Below are positions 42,780-52,396 of a stretch of 64,000 nt of DNA, in pieces. The position numbers and the translations under genes were made by a program. Each line of letters opens with the position of its first letter. Position 1 is the stretch's first letter. The notes under the pieces were generated by a model that saw nothing but the letters and a program-made list of their open reading frames with translations, was not told where the DNA came from and ran no database searches. The stretch comes from Halomonas qaidamensis (lineage in GTDB: Bacteria > Pseudomonadota > Gammaproteobacteria > Pseudomonadales > Halomonadaceae): the NCBI RefSeq assembly GCF_025917315.1, contig NZ_CP080627.1, positions 3,472,001-3,536,000 on the forward strand, written 5' to 3'.

Positions 42780-44042
42780 TCACAACACCTCTTGCTGGTT
42801 ATACGCCCTGGCTAAATCTGCCAGCGCGGTAAGGTCACAGTAGGCTTCCGGCTCCATAATTAACGTTTGGCCCATCAGCACATTGCGTGCTTCAAGCTTA
42901 GCGCGGAGCGCGGTGTCTTCGATCTCTTCAAAGTCAGCGTTATGGGCCAACGATAAAACGCGGCGATGCATTTCAATACCGCAATAAGCCAGTGCATCCA
43001 GGCGAATCTCTTCAAGCAGTGCATCGCAGGCGTCATCGGCACTATTGCCCTGGGCTTCAAACAGCGCCCGGGGGAACAGAATACCGGTGCGTTCGGTTTG
43101 CCACAGGTGGCGGAACTCGGCGTCAAAGCGGGTAAAGCACGCTTCAATTACGTCAAGAATCCACGCTTGGTAGGCATCCAGTTCATCGGCTTGGCGGTGA
43201 GCAGGCTGGCTGAAGTAGGCCATCAGGAAGTTGGCAACGGCCATGCCTAGATCAAAGGCCATTGGGCCATACTGAGAAAATTCGGGATCAATCACCCGCA
43301 CATCCGACTCGGTGGCCATAATTGACCCAGAGTGCAAATCACCGTGCAGCATGGTTTCAGTATTCGCGGTGAACTTCATCAACAACCGCTGCACTTTAGC
43401 TTTTAAGCGCGTATTCCGGCGCAGCTCATCCACTACCGGCGAAAGTTCCGGCGTATGACGGTTCATTTCGGCGCCGTAATAGGGGTCGGTAAATACCAGG
43501 GATTCGGTAATCGCAGGAATCGCCACGTTGCCTGAAAAAAGCCCCACATCGGCTTTCTTCTCAGGGCTGTTTAACGAGAGCTCCGAGCCACGAAACGCCA
43601 TGCGCGCACAGAATTCACCGATGGTTTCGCCAAGCTGTGTAACCCGCTCACCGCTGATCAGCTTGCGGCGCAAAATCGTGTGCGGATAAAGGTACTCCAT
43701 GACAATCAGCGCTTGGGGCTTATCGAAATAAAACACCTCTGGCGCGATGCCAGGCGCACGCTGAGCTTGGCGTACCAGAGCGTAGTATTCAAAGTGGGCA
43801 CGGTAAAGCGGCAGCGGCCAGCTCTCGCCTACCATACGAACATAAGGCAGCGCTTGTTTTACCACCACGCTGCCCACACTCCCCGAAACAATAAAGACCA
43901 AATTTAGGTTGCCATCCCCTACTTCGCGAATCTGCCACTGCCCGGGGTTGCCGCCCACTCGGCTTGCCACTTCTTCTACCTCACCTAGCCGCTGCGCCAG
44001 GGTATCGACATCCAGTGCTTGATAGGGCTGCTCGTGTGCCAC
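42780..44042 (-). CDS. mtnK: S-methyl-5-thioribose kinase
   Basis: I place the start at a GTG (44040-44042) with GAGG 8 bases upstream. This gives 420 residues and a normal N-terminus (AHEQPYQALDVDTLAQRLGE); an ATG at 44099 would add 19 residues unlike the family. The kinase has the nucleotide loop GDGNLNLVFIV, the catalytic HGDLHSGSIM and the metal-binding VIDPEFSQYGP. It phosphorylates methylthioribose for mtnA. It is downstream of the DeoR-type gene on the same strand. Confidence 0.92.
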   Translation of the reverse strand: MAHEQPYQALDVDTLAQRLGEVEEVASRVGGNPGQWQIREVGDGNLNLVFIVSGSVGSVVVKQALPYVRMVGESWPLPLYRAHFEYYALVRQAQRAPGIAPEVFYFDKPQALIVMEYLYPHTILRRKLISGERVTQLGETIGEFCARMAFRGSELSLNSPEKKADVGLFSGNVAIPAITESLVFTDPYYGAEMNRHTPELSPVVDELRRNTRLKAKVQRLLMKFTANTETMLHGDLHSGSIMATESDVRVIDPEFSQYGPMAFDLGMAVANFLMAYFSQPAHRQADELDAYQAWILDVIEACFTRFDAEFRHLWQTERTGILFPRALFEAQGNSADDACDALLEEIRLDALAYCGIEMHRRVLSLAHNADFEEIEDTALRAKLEARNVLMGQTLIMEPEAYCDLTALADLARAYNQQEVL

Positions 44043-44181
44043 TATTTGATTCCTCACGAAAAATGATGCTTGTTTGTCATACCCCAGCAGGGTTGTCAAA
44101 TGCCCTTATTTAAAAGACATCAACTTCATTAGTAAGCTTTAAACCACGGCCTAATAACAACGAACATGCCTTGAAAGGGAG

Positions 44182-44946
44182 TTAACACAAAAATCTCACC
44201 CCCTGGGCGGCCAAAGGGCTGCGCAGTCTATCGGGTAGTGGGCTATCGGTAATCACTGCATGGTAGTCAGCAAGCTCGCCAGCGGCACAGCGCAGCGGCA
44301 GGTCGAATTTGGTTTTATCCAGCACCAGGATGCGGTATGCAGCATGGGAGAGCAGCGCTTCACGGGCCATGACCTCGTCATCATTGTAGTCATATAAATG
44401 GCCATGACTGTCCATACCACCCACTGAGACAATACCGACATCCACTCGGTAGCGCTGAAAAAAGCGACAGGCATCGCCGCCAATCACATCTTGATCACGG
44501 CGCCGTACACGCCCACCCGCCACCACCAGCTCACACTCCATGGTGCATAATTTGATGAGTGCATGCAGATTATTGGTCATAATCTGCAGACCTTGTTTAT
44601 CGCGCAAGGCGTCGGCCAGCTGCTCTACCGTGGTGCCCGTACCTAAAAATAGCGATTGATGATGCTGAACCAGCGAAGCGGCCTGTCGGGCAATCTGGCG
44701 CTTACCCACTTGATTAACGATTTGGCGCTGATCGTAGCCAATATTTTCCTGATCAGGAAATGGCAGCACTTCTCCGTGGCGACGCAATACCAGCCCTTGC
44801 TCCGCCAAGACACGAACATCCCCGCGTAATGTTTGTACCGACACATCAAACTGGCTAGCCAGCGATTCCAGGGGCTGGCGTCCTTGCTGGCGAACCTGCG
44901 CCAACACGGCACGGCGGCGCTCGTTTAAGCCCAATATTTTCTTCAC
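44182..44946 (-). CDS. DeoR/GlpR-family transcriptional regulator
   Basis: This 254-residue protein has an N-terminal winged helix (about 5-60: LNERRRAVLAQVRQQGRQPL then LASQFDVSVQTLRGDVRVLA) and a sugar-phosphate-sensing domain with the GTGTTVEQLADAL and IGGDACRFF blocks. The start is a GTG, either 44946 (AGGTGG 6 bases upstream, preferred) or 44958. It is divergent from the AfuA-like transporter operon, and the gap carries three phased repeats. It most likely represses that operon and responds to a phosphorylated sugar. Confidence 0.9.
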   Translation of the reverse strand: MKKILGLNERRRAVLAQVRQQGRQPLESLASQFDVSVQTLRGDVRVLAEQGLVLRRHGEVLPFPDQENIGYDQRQIVNQVGKRQIARQAASLVQHHQSLFLGTGTTVEQLADALRDKQGLQIMTNNLHALIKLCTMECELVVAGGRVRRRDQDVIGGDACRFFQRYRVDVGIVSVGGMDSHGHLYDYNDDEVMAREALLSHAAYRILVLDKTKFDLPLRCAAGELADYHAVITDSPLPDRLRSPLAAQGVRFLC

Positions 44947-44964
44947 GTTGGCGACCACCTGAGT

Positions 44965-45017
44965 AACGAAAGCGTTTTTTTGACAGGCGAAAGCCTATCG
45001 CTATCAAACGAAAGCGT
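44965..45017. promoter_or_regulatory. Three operator-like repeats, exactly 21 bp apart, over a sigma-70 promoter
   Basis: AACGAAAGCGT (44965-44975), GGCGAAAGCCT (44986-44996) and AACGAAAGCGT (45007-45017) share the core CGAAAGC. Their starts are 21 and 21 bases apart, two helical turns each. A promoter TTGACA (44980-44985) with TATCAA (45002-45007, 16-base spacer) reads toward the ABC operon, so the repeats flank and fill it. CGAAAG/CTTTCG cores are common in DeoR-family operators. Repression by the divergent DeoR protein is the natural reading. Confidence 0.7.
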
Positions 45018-45082
45018 AGTGTCACGATGTTGTAAGCCGATGACAGTAGTGTGATCAGTGTTCACCTACTGGAGTTTTTACG

Positions 45083-46063
45083 ATGTTGAAGCGCTCACTG
45101 TGCACTGCCGTTACGCTTGCAAGCTTTGCTCTATCGTCGTCGCTGCTCGCTGATGACAAACTGGTGCTTTATACCAGCCAACCGAATAGCGACGCCCAGC
45201 AAACCGTGGATGCCTTTCAGGCCGCCTATCCTGATATTGAGGTGGAGTGGGTCCGCGATGGCACCACTCGCCTGATGACGCGCCTACGCTCCGAGCTTTC
45301 CGCTGGCGTTAGTAACCCAGACGTACTGTTAATTGCTGACAGCATGACCATGACCTCACTCAAGCAAGAGGGCCATTTACAGTCTTACCTCAGCCCAGAG
45401 CGTGAGGCTTATGATGAGGCGCTATACGATCCCGAAGGCTACTTCTACGGCACCAAACTGATCACCACTGGGATTGTGTATAACACCGCTGCCGAGCATC
45501 AGCCGCAGCGTTGGCAAGATCTGACGGGGCCTGACTATGAAGGCCTTGTAACAATGCCAAGTCCGCTCTATTCCGGCGCAGCGCTTATTCATATGGCAGC
45601 GCTGAGCGACCACCCCGATCTTGGAATGGGCTACTACGAGGCGCTGCAAGCTAATCGTGCAGAAGCTCAGGGCGGTAATGGCGGCGTTTTCAATGCCGTT
45701 GCCTCAGGCACGAAGCCCTACGGCATCGTGGTCGATTTCCTGCCGATTCGTGAGGCCGCTAAGGGCTCGCCGGTTGAATTTGTTTTCCCCGAAGAGGGCG
45801 TGAGCGCGGTCACCGAGCCCGTCGCGATTATGCAGGGTGCCAACAATCTGGACGCCGCTCAGAAATTTGTCGATTTCGTACTTTCCCAACAAGGCCAAGA
45901 ACTTGTTAGCCAGCAAGGCTACCTGCCCGCCCACCCGGCTGTTACGCCGCCTGAAGGCTTTCCTGCTCGTGACGCTATTCAGCTAATGCCGATCAATATT
46001 GAGCAAGCGCTGGAACAGGAAGAAACATTGAAACAGCGCTTTAGCGACCTGTTTGGCGGCTAA
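45083..46063 (+). CDS. ABC transporter substrate-binding protein, AfuA/FbpA-like
   Basis: This 326-residue periplasmic protein has a signal peptide (MLKRSLCTAVTLASFALSSS, cut after LLA). DKLVLYTSQPNSDAQQTVDA followed by EVEWVRDGTTRLMTRLRSEL is the pattern of the AfuA/FbpA/PhnS group. That group includes iron binders, 2-aminoethylphosphonate binders and sugar-phosphate binders. The Tyr pair used for ferric iron is not obvious. With a DeoR regulator and phosphatase-type genes beside it, an organophosphate ligand is more likely than iron. Confidence 0.88.
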   Translation: MLKRSLCTAVTLASFALSSSLLADDKLVLYTSQPNSDAQQTVDAFQAAYPDIEVEWVRDGTTRLMTRLRSELSAGVSNPDVLLIADSMTMTSLKQEGHLQSYLSPEREAYDEALYDPEGYFYGTKLITTGIVYNTAAEHQPQRWQDLTGPDYEGLVTMPSPLYSGAALIHMAALSDHPDLGMGYYEALQANRAEAQGGNGGVFNAVASGTKPYGIVVDFLPIREAAKGSPVEFVFPEEGVSAVTEPVAIMQGANNLDAAQKFVDFVLSQQGQELVSQQGYLPAHPAVTPPEGFPARDAIQLMPINIEQALEQEETLKQRFSDLFGG

Positions 46064-46065
46064 CC

Positions 46066-47766
46066 ATGACACCGTCGCTTAACGTTGGCAGCCAGCACCG
46101 CTGGCTGCTCAGCCTAATCACGCTCACGGTGGTGCTGTTAAGCCTAGCGCCCAGTTTGCGGCTACTCGTCGAGGCGCTTAGCGACCTTGGCCAAGGTAGC
46201 GAATCACCGCTATGGAAGGTGCTCAACGCGGCGAGTACTTGGCGAGCGTTGTGGCACAGTGTGTATACCTCGGGCCTTGGCATGTTGATTGCCTTGGTGT
46301 TGGGCAGCCTGTTCGCCTTCGTGATTACGCTGACCGATATCCGTGGCAAAGCGTGGCTCGTGTTCTGCTTTATGCTGCCGATGATGATTCCACCACAAGT
46401 GACGGCGCTGAGCTGGCTACAGCTGTTCGGCCCCGCCAGCCCGTTGCTGAAAAGCATTGGTATGGCACCACCGCTGGGCAGCCCCCAGCCACTCTACTCG
46501 GCGGAAGGCATTGCTCTGTTGTTGGGGATTCAAAGCGCACCGCTGGTCTTTTTAGCGCTGCGCACCTCTCTGATCTCGCTGCCCCGCGAACTTATCGAAG
46601 CGGCCCGCATCAGTGGCGCACGCCAAGCCCAAGTTTGGGGGCAGATTATTTTGCCAGTCACTCGGCACGGCTTAATTGCCGGGGCTGCGATGGCGTTTAT
46701 TTCTAGCCTGGGTAACTTCGGCATTCCTGCCATGCTGGGAATTCCAGCGGGCTACTATGTTTTGCCGACGCTGATCTACCAGCGTATGGCTAGCTTTGGT
46801 ACTGGCGTGCTGGCGGAAATGGCAGCGCTCTCGTTACTGATTGGTGTGCTGGCACTGGCAGGGGTTGCCTTGCAGCAATACTGGATGAACCGCAGCCGCT
46901 TTGGCTTAGGCGGCCACAGTGGCCGCTCACATGACTTTACGCTGGGCCGTTTTCGGCCAGTGGTGACGACCGTACTCGTCGGCGTTTTATTGGTGATTCT
47001 CGTCGCGCCACTCGCAGCGCTGGTGGTCAGTTCCTTGGTGCCCGCCATGGGCGTTCCTCTTAGCGTCGATAGCGTGACATTAAACGCCTATCACGAAGTG
47101 ATTGGCCGCCAAGGAGCCACCTGGCGCGCCGTGCGCAACAGCCTATGGCTAGCAGGCGGTGCCGCGCTGGTGCTTATGCTGTGCAGCCTGCCGCTAGCAT
47201 ATCGCCTGCAGCGGCTCCCTCCCCGACTCCAGCAGCTCACGCTCAGCGCTATTGAGCTGCCCTACGCACTGCCCGGCGTGGTGCTGGCGATCGCCTGCAT
47301 TTTGCTGTTCGTGCGCCCGTTGCCGCTGATCAACGTAGCGCTCTACGGCACGCTCGGGCTGATCTTTGTGGCCTATCTGGCGCGTTTTTTAGTGGTATGC
47401 CTCAAACCCGTTAGTGCCAGCCTGGCACAGCTTGATCCCTCCTTGGAAGAAGCTGCACAACTGGCGGGGGCAGGCCCCTGGCGGCGGCTAACCACGATCG
47501 TACTGCCGCTGATTGCACCATCGCTCTTTGCAGGTGGGCTGTTGGTCTTCCTGCTGGCGGTGAACGAGCTAACGGTATCGGCACTGCTTTGGAGCGCCGG
47601 TAACGAAACGCTGGGCGTATTGATTTTTAACCTTGATGAGGGCGGTGAAAGCGTACTGGCGTCTGCGGTATCGGTACTGGTGGTCGTCATGGTCGCCTCG
47701 CTGATGCTGTCGCTCAGCCTGCTTGCCCCTCGTTTACCCAAAGGAGTCGTGCCATGGCTGGGCTAG
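46066..47766 (+). CDS. ABC transporter permease, fused two-domain (AfuB/FbpB-like)
   Basis: This 566-residue protein has about 12 membrane helices and two EAA loops: ELIEAARISGARQAQVWGQI in the first half and LEEAAQLAGAGPWRRLTTIV in the second. It is therefore a natural fusion of two permease units, as in FbpB and PhnV/U-like transporters. It starts 2 bases after the binding-protein stop and overlaps the ATPase gene by 13 bases. Confidence 0.92.
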   Translation: MTPSLNVGSQHRWLLSLITLTVVLLSLAPSLRLLVEALSDLGQGSESPLWKVLNAASTWRALWHSVYTSGLGMLIALVLGSLFAFVITLTDIRGKAWLVFCFMLPMMIPPQVTALSWLQLFGPASPLLKSIGMAPPLGSPQPLYSAEGIALLLGIQSAPLVFLALRTSLISLPRELIEAARISGARQAQVWGQIILPVTRHGLIAGAAMAFISSLGNFGIPAMLGIPAGYYVLPTLIYQRMASFGTGVLAEMAALSLLIGVLALAGVALQQYWMNRSRFGLGGHSGRSHDFTLGRFRPVVTTVLVGVLLVILVAPLAALVVSSLVPAMGVPLSVDSVTLNAYHEVIGRQGATWRAVRNSLWLAGGAALVLMLCSLPLAYRLQRLPPRLQQLTLSAIELPYALPGVVLAIACILLFVRPLPLINVALYGTLGLIFVAYLARFLVVCLKPVSASLAQLDPSLEEAAQLAGAGPWRRLTTIVLPLIAPSLFAGGLLVFLLAVNELTVSALLWSAGNETLGVLIFNLDEGGESVLASAVSVLVVVMVASLMLSLSLLAPRLPKGVVPWLG

Positions 47767-48806
47767 CGATTCAACAGGTCACCAAACAGTTTGGCGACCA
47801 TCGCGCGGTCAATGATCTCTCGTTAGAGATTGCACCAGGGGAGTTTGTGGCACTGCTGGGCCCTAGCGGCTGCGGTAAAACCACCATGTTGCGTATGCTA
47901 GCGGGGTTCGAAAACGTGACGGGTGGCGAAATACGCCTGAACGATACGCTGCTAGCCAGTCGCCATCAACATATGCCCCCAGAACAGCGCAACATGGCGA
48001 TGGTCTTTCAGTCATACGCGCTTTGGCCGCATATGAACGTGGCCGACAACGTCGGTTACCCACTCAAACTGCGCCGCATTCAGGGCAGTGAGTATCAACG
48101 CCGAGTTGCTCATGCGCTGGCACAGGTAGCCTTGGAACCCTATGCACAGCGTTCGCCACAGGAGCTTAGCGGTGGTCAGCGCCAACGGGTCGCGCTAGCC
48201 CGCTGCCTAGTGACTGACCCTGCGGTTGTGTTATTGGATGAACCGCTGGCCAATCTAGACCGTAATCTACGTGCCTCTATGGAACACAGCTTTGTGGATT
48301 TCCACCGCCGTACCCACGCAACAATGGTGTACGTCACCCACGACCAAAGTGAAGCCATGGCGATGGCGGACCGAATTGCCGTAATGCGCGACGGTGAGCT
48401 AGTACAGTGGGCAACGCCTGAAACGCTTTATCGCGAACCGCGCAGCGAGTGGGTGGCAAGCTTTATCGGCCAAGGTAGCCAGTTGGCCATTGCCAACGGT
48501 GCGCCAGGGCAGCGGTTGACGGAAAGCGCCCTAATGCAAGGGCTGGCCGCAGCACACAGCACCCAGCCTGCACGCCAACCTGTATTAGTTCGCCCCGAGC
48601 ATATTCGCGTAGACACCCAAGCCCCCAATCAACACGACCTTACCGGGCGCGTCGAGCGGCTAACCTTTCGTGGTGAACGCTATGAGTTGCACCTGCGCCT
48701 GCCCAGCGGTGAAGCCTTGCTGGCTTACCACCACTGTGCGCTTGAAGAGGGCCAGCAAGTCGCTCTGCGGCTACTAGAAGGCTGGTGCCTGGAGCCTGAC
48801 CAATGA
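47754..48806 (+). CDS. ABC transporter ATP-binding protein (AfuC/FbpC-like)
   Basis: This 350-residue protein has Walker A GPSGCGKTTM, signature [14 protein letters not shown] and Walker B VVLLDEPLANLDRNLR, then a C-terminal TOBE-like domain (VRPEHIRVD). A GGAG site for its ATG lies inside the permease gene. Its TGA overlaps the next ATG, so the metallo-beta-lactamase gene is translated with it. Confidence 0.92.
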   Translation: MAGLAIQQVTKQFGDHRAVNDLSLEIAPGEFVALLGPSGCGKTTMLRMLAGFENVTGGEIRLNDTLLASRHQHMPPEQRNMAMVFQSYALWPHMNVADNVGYPLKLRRIQGSEYQRRVAHALAQVALEPYAQRSPQELSGGQRQRVALARCLVTDPAVVLLDEPLANLDRNLRASMEHSFVDFHRRTHATMVYVTHDQSEAMAMADRIAVMRDGELVQWATPETLYREPRSEWVASFIGQGSQLAIANGAPGQRLTESALMQGLAAAHSTQPARQPVLVRPEHIRVDTQAPNQHDLTGRVERLTFRGERYELHLRLPSGEALLAYHHCALEEGQQVALRLLEGWCLEPDQ

Positions 48807-49885
48807 GCACCCATATTCATTTATTAAGCGGGTTGGGTGATAAAGGCCCTGCGGCTATCGTGGTCGAAACCAACGGAAAGCGGCTGCTGCTGGACGCCGG
48901 TGGAGCGCTGCACCCTGGGGAATCTATCACCTGGGCAGGTGGCTTAGACGTAGACGCTATGCTGATTAGTCACGACCATATTGACCATATCGGCGGCGTT
49001 GCCGAACTGCCCGAGACCATCCCGCTCTACTGCACACCCTTAGTCGCTAACGCACTGCCTAAGCACCGCGCTTGGCAGCCTTTGCCAGCACGCGGAAGCC
49101 TGATGGTCGAAGGTATCAAAGTGACCACCGGCCAAGCGGGGCACTCGCTGGGTGGCGTTTGGCTGCACTTAGACGTGGATGGCGGCATTTTCTACAGCGG
49201 CGATGCCTGTTTTGAATCCCGCTTGTTTCCCTTTGATACGCCGCCAGCAGCTCACACTGCGCTACTAGATGGTTCCTACGGCAATTACGACCAGCCCCAG
49301 GAAAACTGTCTGCAGGCGATTTGCCAGCAGCTTGAACAGCCGTTGGTATTACCGGTGCCTGAAACGGGGCGCGCTCTGGAAATGGCGCTGTGGCTGTCGG
49401 AAGAGGCCGACCGCCGTCAGCTCCCTTTCGCCATTGACCCGATTATTCGCGACAACCTCGCCGCACTGCTAGCACTGCCAAGCGACTTACGCCGCCCTGG
49501 TCTCGACAGTGCGATTAGCGCACTGCTAAAACGACAGAGTGCTTCGCAGCCAGTGCTACAGCTGGTCAGCGATCGCAATGATACGCCCGACCAATGGCCC
49601 AATTACCAGCTACTGCACACCGGCTATTTAACGCCTGAACGTCAAGCCCAGCTTGCCGCAGGCGAGGTGCGCTGGCAGCGCTGGAACGTACACCTGCGTG
49701 CATCGCATCTAGTAGCGCTTGCCGACCAGCTAAGGGCCACTCAGGTAGTGCCGCTCTTTACCCCGCTCACTGGTAACTGCTTAAGCGATTGGCAACAACG
49801 CCTGGGGCAGCGGCTGTGTATCCACCGCTCCCTAGAGATTCATCCGCATACGGCCGGACGCTCTACCGCCCATTTAACCGTTTAG
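48803..49885 (+). CDS. Metallo-beta-lactamase-fold hydrolase, putative phosphodiesterase
   Basis: This 360-residue protein has the metal motif SHDHIDHIGG (HxHxDH type) near residue 55, a second His in TGQAGHSLGG and the Asp in IFYSGDACFES. The C-terminal half is longer than in simple hydrolases and recalls the RNA-processing exonuclease group, although the beta-CASP motifs are not clear. It overlaps the ATPase gene, so it is part of the transporter operon. A role cleaving an imported phosphodiester is a hypothesis that fits the HAD phosphatase gene downstream. Confidence 0.75.
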   Translation: MSTHIHLLSGLGDKGPAAIVVETNGKRLLLDAGGALHPGESITWAGGLDVDAMLISHDHIDHIGGVAELPETIPLYCTPLVANALPKHRAWQPLPARGSLMVEGIKVTTGQAGHSLGGVWLHLDVDGGIFYSGDACFESRLFPFDTPPAAHTALLDGSYGNYDQPQENCLQAICQQLEQPLVLPVPETGRALEMALWLSEEADRRQLPFAIDPIIRDNLAALLALPSDLRRPGLDSAISALLKRQSASQPVLQLVSDRNDTPDQWPNYQLLHTGYLTPERQAQLAAGEVRWQRWNVHLRASHLVALADQLRATQVVPLFTPLTGNCLSDWQQRLGQRLCIHRSLEIHPHTAGRSTAHLTV

Positions 49886-49895
49886 GAAATTAACG

Positions 49896-50342
49896 ATGTC
49901 CACAGTGATTGTTGATGTTGACGGCACGCTTGCCGAATTTCACCCCACCGACGTACACGACTGGGTTCTTGGCCCAGCCAAACAGTGGGATCCTTTTTTT
50001 GCCCATATGGCCGAAGCGCCAGTCATTGAGCCAGTGGCGCGGCTAGTCAAGCTGCTGAAAGCTCAAGGCCAACAGATCGTGATCTGCAGCGGCCGGCCTG
50101 ACAGCCACCGTGAGCATACCCAGCGCTGGTTAGAGCGCCACACCATTCCCTTTGATGCCATGTACCTGCGCCCGCAAGGTGATGACCATATCGATGATGA
50201 AGAGGTGAAAGCCGCACTGCTCAATCAAATGCGTAGCGACGGCTTTGCGCCTTGGCTGGTGCTGGATGACCGTGACGCAGTAGTCGCCCAATGGCGCGCG
50301 CTCGGCCTCACCTGCTTGCAGTGCGCACCGGGAGATTTTTAA
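49896..50342 (+). CDS. HAD-family phosphatase, polynucleotide kinase 3'-phosphatase-like
   Basis: This 148-residue protein has VDVDGTLAEF (two catalytic Asp), ICSGRPDSHREHTQRWLERH with IPFDAMYLRPQGD, and the end block VLDDRDAVVAQWRALGLTCLQ then CAPGDF. This is the pattern of the phosphatase half of T4 Pnkp-like proteins, without the kinase half. It starts 11 bases after the metallo-hydrolase gene and is the last gene of the operon. In this setting it may remove phosphate from a small imported ester rather than from nucleic acid; sequence does not decide. Confidence 0.78.
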   Translation: MSTVIVDVDGTLAEFHPTDVHDWVLGPAKQWDPFFAHMAEAPVIEPVARLVKLLKAQGQQIVICSGRPDSHREHTQRWLERHTIPFDAMYLRPQGDDHIDDEEVKAALLNQMRSDGFAPWLVLDDRDAVVAQWRALGLTCLQCAPGDF

Positions 50343-50361
50343 GGAGACGGCAACACACTGA

Positions 50362-50386
50362 CGCCCCGCTAAACGGGGCGCCGTTG
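50362..50386. terminator. Terminator between convergent transporter operon and symporter gene
   Basis: CGCCCCG and CGGGGCG form a perfect 7-bp stem around CTAAA, followed on the plus strand by CCGTTGTTAATAA. It separates the HAD gene (ends 50342) from the symporter gene (ends 50414, opposite strand). The T-run is poor in both directions. Confidence 0.6.
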
Positions 50387-50413
50387 TTAATAAAGCGATG
50401 ATGTCAGACGTTA

Positions 50414-52009
50414 TCAGCCTGCGAACGAGGCGTACATAATCACCACAAGTACCACAAGCACAATGCCGGTTGGCACAGCGCCCTTCCAAGGCGTAAGGTC
50501 CACATCGCCCGAATCTTCTTGCACCCATGCGGTGGCGCGGGGGCGCAGCTTACCAATAATCAGCATTACGGCGACCAACAGCACGAACACCGCGGCGACA
50601 AAGTGAAACTCATGCATCACCATCGGTAGCTTGTTAAACGGCGGAACAAAGTAGCCAGCCGCGATCAGCAAACAGCCCCCTACCAGCGCTACTTTAGCCG
50701 CCATGGGAGGCACGCGTTTCGTCAGAAGCCCCACCAGAACAACCGCTAAAATAGGAATAAAGTAAATGGCGTTCATCTTCTGCAGATAGCCAAATAGGCT
50801 ATCCTGGCCTGCTAACAGCGGCGCAATAACCATGGTTGTAACAGCCATGATCCAGCCAAACACCTTGCCTGATTTCACGACTTCTTCTTCAGTGGCATCT
50901 TTTTTAAGCACACCTTTATAGATTCCCAGGCTGAAAATCGTGGTGGTGCTGTTTAGCGCCGAGTTAAATGAGGAGAGAATCGCCCCCACCATTACCGCAG
51001 CAAAAAAACCTGTTAGGTACGGCGGTAGAACGTTAAATACCAAGTGGCCATAGGCTTCGTCTGCGCGAACGCCTTGGTCGGCATAGAGGTGGTAAGCAAT
51101 GATACCCGGCAGCACCAGATAGAGCGGACCTAACAGCTTAAAGAAGCCGGTTAGCAGCACGCCCTTCTGACCTTCAGCCAGGTTTTTAGCCGCAAAAGTG
51201 CGCTGGATAATCTGCTGATTCGTTGTCCAATAAAACAGATGCAGTAATAAAACACCGGTGAAGATAGTCGAAAACGGTACCTGCTGATCAGGGCCACCTA
51301 CCGAGTTAAATTTACTCGGGTCGCTCTCTTTCAGGATGCTCCAGCCCTCCATGACACCGCTGCCATTGCTCACTGCCTGAAGGCCGAAATAAACAATCAC
51401 AAAGCCACCGATCAACAGACCGACGCCATTCAATGTATCTGAGACCGCCACCGTGCGCAGACCGCCAAATAGCGCATACACCGCGCCGATGATGCCAACC
51501 GTCCAGACGGTAGCCCACAGCAGCGCTGTACTCGACTCAATGCCGGTCAATCCTTGAAGATCCAGCATGCCCTGTAAACCAATCGCCCCTGAATAGAGAA
51601 TGATGGGCAACAGCACCACGGCGTAAGCAATCAAGAAAATAACGTTGGCAATCAGTTGGGTACCATTATCAAAACGTATCGCTAACAGTTGGGGGAGCGT
51701 CGCGATCCCACTTTTTAGAAAGCGCGGCAGGAAAAACAGAGCCAGTGCTACTAAAGCAATCACCGCGATCACTTCCCAAGCCATGACACTTAGGCCATCG
51801 GTAAACGCCGAACCGTTCAGCCCAACCATCTGCTCGGTTGAGAGATTAGTCATCAACATTGAGGCGGCAATTAACGGAAAGGTTAGTGTCCTGCCGGCGA
51901 GAAAGTAGCCACTGGTGCTTCGGTGATCATCTTGACGTGTGATACGCCATGTCACAAAGGCCACTAAGCCCGTAAAAAAGATGAACGATGCCAGCGTAAG
52001 GGCATGCAT
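50414..52009 (-). CDS. Sodium:solute symporter (SSS family, YidK-like)
   Basis: This 531-residue protein has about 14 membrane helices. [35 protein letters not shown] and [20 protein letters not shown] (sodium-site Ser/Asn block) are typical of the SSS family. It resembles SglT/YidK sugar or polyol symporters more than proline or acetate carriers, but the ligand is not certain. AAGGA lies 7 bases before the ATG. It is monocistronic. Confidence 0.88.
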   Translation of the reverse strand: MHALTLASFIFFTGLVAFVTWRITRQDDHRSTSGYFLAGRTLTFPLIAASMLMTNLSTEQMVGLNGSAFTDGLSVMAWEVIAVIALVALALFFLPRFLKSGIATLPQLLAIRFDNGTQLIANVIFLIAYAVVLLPIILYSGAIGLQGMLDLQGLTGIESSTALLWATVWTVGIIGAVYALFGGLRTVAVSDTLNGVGLLIGGFVIVYFGLQAVSNGSGVMEGWSILKESDPSKFNSVGGPDQQVPFSTIFTGVLLLHLFYWTTNQQIIQRTFAAKNLAEGQKGVLLTGFFKLLGPLYLVLPGIIAYHLYADQGVRADEAYGHLVFNVLPPYLTGFFAAVMVGAILSSFNSALNSTTTIFSLGIYKGVLKKDATEEEVVKSGKVFGWIMAVTTMVIAPLLAGQDSLFGYLQKMNAIYFIPILAVVLVGLLTKRVPPMAAKVALVGGCLLIAAGYFVPPFNKLPMVMHEFHFVAAVFVLLVAVMLIIGKLRPRATAWVQEDSGDVDLTPWKGAVPTGIVLVVLVVIMYASFAG

Positions 52010-52396
52010 GAAAAAATCCTTAGAAGAAGTCGCTAAACAACAAACGACATAGTGAATTTAGGTAAAATTACCAATATGCGCGGAATTCTAAGCAGGTGAA
52101 ACGATTCATCCATTATGCTTTAGTAGCAATAAAGAATAAATAAGGCGGTTTTTTACTAACTACCCTCTATTTTGGCAAGACGTTAACGAAAAAGAAGAAA
52201 TACTGATGCAATATCTGTGCGACAGTATCCAACCGCAGGGCGGGGCGGTATAGCGCTAAGGAGAAAACTGGACAGCTCTCATAAAAGCCGCTGAAATCAT
52301 CTTATGATGTATGAGTAACTTTTTTTAATATCATACGATTGGCTCAGGCACTATCTCTCTATTGGCGACAACAGTTAACTTGGAGCACAAGCGATA
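52010..52396. other. Divergent promoter region without a gene
   Basis: The gap separates the symporter gene (minus) from the chemosensory operon (plus). It is AT-rich at 52130-52210 and 52300-52345. No sigma-28 or sigma-54 promoter was seen for the chemosensory operon, which fits a non-flagellar role. Small palindromes such as ATCAT-CTT-ATGAT are too short to interpret. Confidence 0.5.

Noticed and set aside
44043..44106. TTGACA followed by TATGAC before mtnK, as a promoter
   Set aside because: The spacer is only 12 bases, too short for a sigma-70 promoter.
45083..48806. Ferric iron importer (FbpABC)
   Set aside because: The paired Tyr ligands of iron-binding members are not evident, no Fur-box-like site was seen, and the linked DeoR and phosphatase-type genes point to a phosphorylated compound.
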